From: Nostoc calcicola FACHB-3891
GTDB lineage: Bacteria > Cyanobacteriota > Cyanobacteriia > Cyanobacteriales > Nostocaceae
Length of the DNA: 64,000 nt
Direction: 5' to 3'
Assembly: GCF_014697355.1 (NCBI RefSeq)
Contig: NZ_JACJRQ010000013.1
Span: 62,001-126,000 of the forward strand
Shown here: positions 56,089 to 64,000 of the stretch, in pieces
Layout of the letters: each line of letters opens with the position of its first letter
Numbering within the stretch: the stretch's first letter is position 1
Program-made: the position numbers and the translations under genes
Notes under the pieces: model-generated
Seen by the model: the letters and a program-made list of their open reading frames with translations, nothing else
What the model was told of the DNA's origin: nothing
Database searches by the model: none

Positions 56089-56111
56089 ATATTCTTCAGG
56101 AGTGCTGACAA

Positions 56112-56131
56112 AGACGCGATGAATCGCGTCT
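56112..56131. repeat. Perfect palindrome between the shell genes
   Basis: AGACGCGAT/ATCGCGTCT with a 2-nt loop. A second inverted pair, aagagtgctgagtgagg (about 56136) and its complement near 56223-56240, surrounds it; the 183-bp gap holds nothing else. Confidence 0.75.
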
Positions 56132-56271
56132 GTACAAGAGTGCTGAGTGAGGAGAGATGCGATTAGCCCTTGTCTATAGAAGAGTTATTATTTCTCTCCT
56201 CTACCCCTCTGCTCCCCATCTCCCTTACTCAGCACTCTTGATGCGCTTTATTGGTAACTAGGGATGAGGTA

Positions 56272-57678
56272 ATGACGGATTTTATTGAATCGAACAGTTC
56301 AGTTGAGGGCGGACAACCTCAACTGAGTTTGAGTAAAGATGCAGCGCGCAATTTGTCCAAAACAACTAAATCTACACCCCAGACGCAGGAAATTACGCCG
56401 CGATGGTTGTTGAAGATGTTGCCGTGGGTACAAACCAAAGCTGGCACTTATCGGTTGAATCGGCGGTTGACTTATACTGTGGGCGATGGGCGGATTAGTT
56501 TCACTAATACCGGAGCTGAGGTGCAGGTAATTCCCGAAAAACTGACTGAGTTACCATTGCTGCGAGAGTTTAACGATGTTGGTGTATTGACTGCACTGGC
56601 AGGTCGATTTGTTCAGCGCGAGTTCGCACCTGGTGAGATTATAGTGCAGGCAGGTCAACTAGCTAATGAGTTTGTGGCGATCGCGCATGGCAAGGTTAAC
56701 AAGGTTGGTATTGGCAAGTATGACGAGCAGCCTTTTTTGGATGTGCTGGCTGACGGTGATTATTTTGGCGAACAGGTATTGGTGGAGCAACAAAGCAATT
56801 GGAAGTTTACAGTCACAGCTGTCACCCAATGCACGTTATTGGCGCTACCACAACAGCGATTTCGGGAACTACTCAATCAGTCCAGGGCTTTGCAGGCTCA
56901 AGTTGAGCAGTTTCGGACTCGCGCCCAACAACCACAAAATAAATACGGAGAAGCTTTAATTGCTTTATCCTGCGCTCATCCTACAGAGACGACGTTACCA
57001 ACAACATTTGTTGACTACGAACTCTCACCCCGCGAATATCAATTGAGCATTGCTCAGACTGTGTTAAGGGTGAGTACTCGCGTTGCGGATCTATACAACG
57101 AACCGTATAACCAAACAGAAGAACAACTGCGACTGACTATCGAGGCTTTGCGGGAACGTCAAGAATACGAGTTGATTAACAACCGCGAATTTGGGTTGCT
57201 GCACAATGCCGATTTCAAACAGCGCATTTATAGCCGCACCGGCCCCCCTACTCCTGATGACCTTGATGAATTGGTTACCCGTCGGCGGAAGTCGAAGTTC
57301 TTCTTGGCTCACCCCCGTACTATTGCAGCCTTCGGTCGGGAGTGCAACCGTCGGGGCATTTATCCACCAACCATTGATGTTGATGGGACTAAGATAATTA
57401 CTTGGCGCAATGTACCGATTTTTCCCTCTAACAAAATCCCAATTACTAAGAACCAGACTAGTTCTATCTTGATACTCCGCACTGGTGAAGATGACCAAGG
57501 TGTGATTGGTTTGCATCAAACTGGTATCCCTGATGAATACCAACCTGGTCTGTCTGTCCGATTCATGGGCATCAACGAAAAGGCGATCCTCTCCTACCTC
57601 GTCACTGCTTACTACTCAGTAGCTGTTCTCGTCCCCGATGCAATCGGCATTCTCGAAGATGTCGAAATCGGGCGCTGA
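56272..57678 (+). CDS. Family 2B encapsulin-like shell protein with inserted cyclic-nucleotide-binding domain (second copy)
   Basis: 468 residues from the ATG at 56272 (GAGG just upstream); an in-frame TTG seven codons earlier is not needed. Collinear with the first copy along its whole length and ends in the same ILEDVEIGR. The most different part is the CNB domain ([24 protein letters not shown]), so the two may differ in ligand or in assembly position. The phosphate-binding Arg is again missing. Adjacent paralogues suggest a mixed shell. Stop followed by an inverted repeat. Confidence 0.85.
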   Translation: MTDFIESNSSVEGGQPQLSLSKDAARNLSKTTKSTPQTQEITPRWLLKMLPWVQTKAGTYRLNRRLTYTVGDGRISFTNTGAEVQVIPEKLTELPLLREFNDVGVLTALAGRFVQREFAPGEIIVQAGQLANEFVAIAHGKVNKVGIGKYDEQPFLDVLADGDYFGEQVLVEQQSNWKFTVTAVTQCTLLALPQQRFRELLNQSRALQAQVEQFRTRAQQPQNKYGEALIALSCAHPTETTLPTTFVDYELSPREYQLSIAQTVLRVSTRVADLYNEPYNQTEEQLRLTIEALRERQEYELINNREFGLLHNADFKQRIYSRTGPPTPDDLDELVTRRRKSKFFLAHPRTIAAFGRECNRRGIYPPTIDVDGTKIITWRNVPIFPSNKIPITKNQTSSILILRTGEDDQGVIGLHQTGIPDEYQPGLSVRFMGINEKAILSYLVTAYYSVAVLVPDAIGILEDVEIGR

Positions 57679-57710
57679 AGAAACAAGGATGCCTCACCCT
57701 ATCGATAAAT

Positions 57711-57741
57711 GAGGGTATTGCCAATTTCTGACAATACCCTC
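57711..57741 (+). terminator. Putative terminator of the geosmin/encapsulin cluster
   Basis: Perfect 10-bp stem GAGGGTATTG/CAATACCCTC with an 11-nt loop, 33 bp after the second shell gene. The T-tract is weak and displaced. Confidence 0.6.
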
Positions 57742-57846
57742 AGACAAACAAGGTAATTTTTGGTAAGGCTCGTTACTTAAATTGCATCTTTGCCTGCTCG
57801 CGTCTTTATAGCGATTTGAACTATGCAATTTAGCGTACAAGTTTAA

Positions 57847-57946
57847 GGGACTTCCAAGGAAAAAAATATTCCATTGTAGGGGCGCACAGCTGTGCGCCCC
57901 TACAAATGTACAAAGAATTTGGGATAATTTATTCTCTGGAAGTCCC
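57847..57946. mobile_element. 100-bp MITE, TIR GGGACTTCCA, copy 2
   Basis: Same 100-bp element as at 23296-23395 (four differences). Flanked by TAA on both sides. Its last base is the third base (G) of the metK stop codon TAG. Confidence 0.88.
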
Positions 57947-59220
57947 TAAGTTAATGCCTGAGCTGCTGCTGCTGAAAGAAACTCATTTGCTGCTTGCTTC
58001 AACAATTCGGCTTTATCGGTCTGTTCCCAAGGCAAATCTAAATCACTCCGCCCAAAGTGACCGTAAGCCGCGACGTCCTGATAAAAACGTCCGCCTCGTT
58101 CACTTGGTAAGTTGCGTAGGTTGAAGCTATGGATAATCCCCGCTGGACGCAGCTCAAAGTGCTGCTTAATTAATTCCAGTAAGGTTTCTTCATCTACTTT
58201 GCCAGTGCCAAAGGTATCCACTAGGATGCTGGTTGGCCGCGCTACGCCAATAGCATAAGAAAGTTGGATTTCAACTTTTTCTGCCAATCCAGCAGCGACA
58301 ATATTTTTCGCCACATACCTAGCAGCATAAGCCGCAGAACGGTCTACTTTGGTGGGGTCTTTGCCAGAAAAAGCACCGCCACCATGTCGTGAATAACCAC
58401 CGTAGGTATCAACGATTATTTTCCGTCCTGTCAGACCAGAGTCTCCTTGAGGACCACCAACAACAAATTTGCCAGTGGGATTGACTAAAAAGCGTGTTTC
58501 CTCATTTGGCTTAATGTCGATGTCGCCAAAAACAGGTTCAACTACAGCTGACCACAGGTCTTGTTTAATTTTGGCTTGTACTGCCGCGTCATCTGTGATT
58601 TCCCCAATAGTGGCTGTATGCTGGGTGGAAATCAAGATAGTATCAATCCCGACAGCACGTCCATCTTCGTAAACTACAGTTACTTGGGTTTTGCCATCAG
58701 GACGTAGGTATGGCAATTCACCTGTTTTGCGAACTGCTGCCAATCGGCGGGCAATGCGGTGAGCCAGACTGATGGGCAAGGGCATCAATTCTGGTGTTTC
58801 GTTGCTGGCAAAGCCAAACATTATACCTTGATCGCCAGCGCCAATTTTGTCGAATTGTTCATCGCTATCTTGCTGGCGAGTTTCTTGGGCGGTGTTGACG
58901 CCTTGGGCAATATCAGGTGATTGTTCGTCTAAAGCTAGCAAAACGCTGGTGCTGTTGGCAGAAAAGCCGTTATCAGCATTGGTATAGCCGATTTCGGCAA
59001 TTTTCTTGCGGGCGAGATTGACGAAATTTACATTAGCTTTGGTGGTAATTTCACCTGTGATTAGCACCAAGCCAGTATTAACTACTACTTCAGCAGCAAC
59101 ACGGCTGCTGGGGTCTTGTGTCAGTAGGGCATCAAGGATGGTATCAGAAATCTGATCGCAGATTTTATCTGGATGACCTTCAGTGACTGATTCGGAGGTA
59201 AATAAATATCGACGAGACAA
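57946..59220 (-). CDS. metK: S-adenosylmethionine synthetase
   Basis: 424 residues. Makes AdoMet from ATP and methionine. Signatures: [24 protein letters not shown] (methionine/ATP site) and [19 protein letters not shown] (P-loop-like). The start is TTG at 59220, supported by AAGGAGGA 8-9 bp upstream and the conserved [14 protein letters not shown] start. Convergent with the shell genes. AdoMet is not a geosmin substrate (no methylation step), so adjacency is probably accidental. The stop codon is completed by a mobile element. Confidence 0.97.
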   Translation of the reverse strand: MSRRYLFTSESVTEGHPDKICDQISDTILDALLTQDPSSRVAAEVVVNTGLVLITGEITTKANVNFVNLARKKIAEIGYTNADNGFSANSTSVLLALDEQSPDIAQGVNTAQETRQQDSDEQFDKIGAGDQGIMFGFASNETPELMPLPISLAHRIARRLAAVRKTGELPYLRPDGKTQVTVVYEDGRAVGIDTILISTQHTATIGEITDDAAVQAKIKQDLWSAVVEPVFGDIDIKPNEETRFLVNPTGKFVVGGPQGDSGLTGRKIIVDTYGGYSRHGGGAFSGKDPTKVDRSAAYAARYVAKNIVAAGLAEKVEIQLSYAIGVARPTSILVDTFGTGKVDEETLLELIKQHFELRPAGIIHSFNLRNLPSERGGRFYQDVAAYGHFGRSDLDLPWEQTDKAELLKQAANEFLSAAAAQALT

Positions 59221-59427
59221 AGGTAGTTCCTCCTTCTTTGAGTATTTTCGCTGACTAAATGTGGGTATTTAGTTGAGCTACCTAATTTATGAAATCATAA
59301 CAATATTTATACTTGAGTCGTTAGTCTCTTCTGAAGATCGATCGAAACTACTAACTACAGTTAAGAATTTGTAAGGAAGATAGAATTTGCACGAATTATT
59401 TTCTGCTCAAAATGTTTTTAAGAATAC

Positions 59428-59460
59428 AAAAAAAGCGGGGCACTCCGAAAAGCGCCCCTG
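59428..59460 (-). terminator. Terminator of prk
   Basis: Stem GGGGC...GCCCC with extra pairs, then seven T on the minus strand. Starts 27 bp after the prk stop. Confidence 0.85.
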
Positions 59461-59486
59461 CAAGCTTTGACACAAACACTGCTGCT

Positions 59487-60491
59487 TTAAACCTGAACCG
59501 CTAACTTTGCTTCCGTAGCTGTCAGCCGCTCATAGGCAGCACGCATTTTCAAACCTGTAAGCACTTGGAAGAAACCAGTACCATTATTGGAACCAGGATA
59601 CTCGCGGTGCTGGAGTAATAAGTGAGTCAATTCACCCTGATATTTAGTGGATGTATTGCTGAGATGGGTTTCGATGTAAATTACTTCTTCCAAGTTGTCA
59701 AATTGACCATCTACCTCTAGTACTGAGACATAGCGACCGTAGTAAACATCTGAACCGTAGTACAATTGCATACCAGGGTAGGAACAGGTCAGTTTGCGTC
59801 CACAGGGAGTCCAATTAATTGTTGACCCTTCATCAAATAGGTAGGTTGGATCGAAGCCTTCCTTACCTTCCCGCTGGAGCATACGTACCCGTAAGACTCG
59901 ACGCTCAGTGTCGTTTTTGATCAAGTTTGTGGGTAATACCTGAAGAACTACATCAGCAAATTCTCTTTGTGGTTCAATAAACTTTTCAAAGTCAGGTTTG
60001 CGGGAATTGATTTGTGCTAAGACATCTTCGTAGCGATGACCGCGTTCTGCCATATCTCGCTGGATTTTCCAGGCAATTTTAACTTCATCGCTAATGTCGA
60101 AATAAACGCTGAAGTCAATTAGCGATCGCACCCGTTCATCATATAAAGGATGCAGCCCTTCTACCACTATAATATGATTCGGCTCTACCCGCTCTGGCGG
60201 ATCGATCAAGCCGGTTTCGTGGTTATAAATCGGCTTATCAATCGCTTGACCATTTTTGAGCGCTTTAATTTGCTCATACATTAGGTCAAAATTGTTCGCT
60301 CTGGGGTCTAGTGCTGTTATCCCCGTTTCTTTGCGCTGTTTGCGATCGAGGGAGTGATAGTCATCCAAGCAGATGACTGTCATTAAATCTTCACCAAACA
60401 AATCTATCAAACGACGCAAAAACGTAGATTTACCGCAACCAGAGTCTCCGGCTACTCCAATCAGTACCACGCGTTCCGGCTTACTTGTCAT
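59487..60491 (-). CDS. prk: Phosphoribulokinase
   Basis: 334 residues; makes ribulose-1,5-bisphosphate in the Calvin cycle. P-loop GVAGDSGCGKST with Cys19, and the partner Cys41 (VICLDDYHS) complete the N-terminal redox pair; the C-terminal pair is in PCGRKLTCSYPG. These Cys pairs underlie thioredoxin control and inhibition in the GAPDH-CP12-PRK complex in the dark. ATG at 60491. Monocistronic with a strong terminator. Confidence 0.97.
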   Translation of the reverse strand: MTSKPERVVLIGVAGDSGCGKSTFLRRLIDLFGEDLMTVICLDDYHSLDRKQRKETGITALDPRANNFDLMYEQIKALKNGQAIDKPIYNHETGLIDPPERVEPNHIIVVEGLHPLYDERVRSLIDFSVYFDISDEVKIAWKIQRDMAERGHRYEDVLAQINSRKPDFEKFIEPQREFADVVLQVLPTNLIKNDTERRVLRVRMLQREGKEGFDPTYLFDEGSTINWTPCGRKLTCSYPGMQLYYGSDVYYGRYVSVLEVDGQFDNLEEVIYIETHLSNTSTKYQGELTHLLLQHREYPGSNNGTGFFQVLTGLKMRAAYERLTATEAKLAVQV

Positions 60492-63236
<2,745 letters not shown>

Positions 63237-63315
63237 TTTTGTCATTAGTCATTGGTCATTAGTCATTAATAGATGACAAAGAACGAAAGGCAAATGACAA
63301 CGGACAAATGACAAA
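63237..63315. repeat. TCATTAG/TCATTGG heptamers with complementary arm
   Basis: tcattag, tcattgg, tcattag, then aatgaca/aacgaag units. Starts right after the petH stop and could act as its transcript end. Confidence 0.8.
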
Positions 63316-63389
63316 CGAAGAAGGATAATCAGTAGGTAGGGCAAACGCTCTACCTACAATTGTTATTGGTGGAATTGGGTGCAAAAATT

Positions 63390-64000
63390 GTGGGTGTGAA
63401 ACTAGGAATACTGGGATTAGGAACCGTGGGAACGGGTACAGTGCAGTTGTTGCAAGATAAAACTGGGCGTCACCCGTTGTTGCAAGAGATAGAAATATAT
63501 CGGGTGGGAGTAAGATCGCTAGATAAACCCCGTGCAGTAGAATTGCCTGCGGATGTTTTGACCACAGATTTAGAAGCCATTGTCAACGATCCGGCGGTGG
63601 ATATAATAGTCGAGGTTATGGGTGGACTGGAACCAGCGCGATCGCTCATCCTCAAAGCTTTAAGTAATGGTAAGCATGTAGTCACCGCTAATAAAGCAGC
63701 GATCGCCCGCTTTGGGGCAGAAATTTTCACAACTGCCAATCAAGCCGGCGTATACGTCATGTTAGAAGCCGCTGTGGGTGGTGGAATTCCGGTAATTCAA
63801 CCCCTCAAGCAGTCCTTAAGCGTTAACCGGATTAATGCTGTAACTGGTATCGTTAACGGTACAACTAACTACATCCTCACCCGGATGCAAACAGAAGGCA
63901 GCAACTTCAGTGATGTTTTGGCTGATGCTCAGCGGTTGGGTTATGCTGAAGCTGACCCCACAGCCGATGTTGATGGCTTAGATGCGGCTGATAAAATTGC
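63390..64000 (+). CDS. hom: Homoserine dehydrogenase (partial, C-terminus off the right edge)
   Basis: About 203 codons are in the window. N-terminal NAD(P)-binding motif LGILGLGTVGTGTVQLL, then VEVMGGLEPARSLILKAL, HVVTANKAAIA and catalytic region EAAVGGGIPVIQPLK, TGIVNGTTNYILTRM, AEADPTADVDGLDAADKI. Reduces aspartate semialdehyde to homoserine on the way to Thr and Met. The start is ambiguous: GTG at 63390, 63396 or 63369; GTG at 63390 places the conserved GVKLGILGLG start best. Confidence 0.94.
   Translation, partial: MGVKLGILGLGTVGTGTVQLLQDKTGRHPLLQEIEIYRVGVRSLDKPRAVELPADVLTTDLEAIVNDPAVDIIVEVMGGLEPARSLILKALSNGKHVVTANKAAIARFGAEIFTTANQAGVYVMLEAAVGGGIPVIQPLKQSLSVNRINAVTGIVNGTTNYILTRMQTEGSNFSDVLADAQRLGYAEADPTADVDGLDAADKI

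Noticed and set aside
54679-57678. The two CNB proteins as Crp/Fnr transcription regulators
   Set aside because: No C-terminal helix-turn-helix; length and the long C-terminal domain fit a shell protein, and CNB lies in the middle of the chain.
54679-57678. Prophage remnant because of the HK97-like fold
   Set aside because: No terminase, portal, tail or integrase genes nearby; gene neighbours are metabolic.

Overview
The window comes from a filamentous, probably heterocyst-forming cyanobacterium of the Nostoc/Anabaena type. Evidence: thylakoid genes (psbK, psbM, prk, acsF, and petH with a phycobilisome-linker domain), a PatA-type heterocyst-pattern regulator, very frequent GCGATCGC (HIP1) octamers, heptamer repeats in many intergenic gaps, and many small non-coding inverted-repeat elements. 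No rRNA, complete tRNA, CRISPR array, intact transposase or phage gene was seen.

Layout. 1-2.4 kb: MCE-type lipid transporter (substrate-binding protein and ATPase). 3-9.9 kb: threonine aldolase, VapBC pair, GAF histidine kinase, small secreted protein, EamA transporter, Nramp metal transporter. 10-16.7 kb: DUF2996 and TM2 proteins, acsF with a clear terminator, then an unfamiliar three-gene unit ending in an ATP-grasp ligase, and a Uma2 protein. 17-26 kb: VWA protein with a porin-type SLH/coiled-coil front end, collagen-like secreted protein, Ser/Thr kinase, a graveyard (dead VapC, truncated MazF, broken Rieske oxygenase), YbjN protein, CheY-like regulator and PatA. 27.7-33.5 kb: a 1945-residue Ser/Thr kinase/ATPase/histidine kinase. 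33.8-37.1 kb: a GT39-like gene with an in-frame amber codon, a secreted protein, a frameshifted Nudix gene. 37.3-48.8 kb: gatB, Usp, psbM, a [2Fe-2S] ferredoxin, psbK, tgt, cobS, a PPC-domain protein, comF, GNAT, GHL10 hydrolase, DUF1206 protein. 49-50.8 kb: epoxide-hydrolase-like protein and pentapeptide protein. 51.9-57.7 kb: geosmin synthase followed by two paralogous cyclic-nucleotide-binding-domain proteins. 57.9-64 kb: metK, prk, petH and the start of homoserine dehydrogenase.

The most exciting system is the geosmin locus. The two 'cyclic nucleotide-binding' proteins have the build of Family 2B encapsulin shell proteins (HK97-like, CNB domain inserted). The synthase carries an extra C-terminal tail with a near-perfect 40-residue duplication and three copies of a GLGTSxA(K/R)I motif, a good candidate for a multivalent cargo-loading tail. 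The model is a terpene-cyclase nanocompartment with two shell proteins. A second candidate is the ATP-grasp unit at 13.3-15.9 kb: a beta-rich/coiled-coil protein, a protein that looks like an ATP-grasp paralogue without its catalytic centre, and an intact ATP-grasp protein, the last two overlapping by 7 bp.

A third theme is non-coding mobile DNA. At least five terminal-inverted-repeat families of roughly 80-115 bp are present. Different families share the same interior modules: either a GTAGGGGC...GCCCCTAC palindrome or a 'gcaaaggacgcaaagg / gcctctgcgcctctgcg' stretch. Several copies abut start or stop codons (metK, tgt, the Nudix pseudogene). One purine/pyrimidine repeat lies in frame inside a coding sequence.
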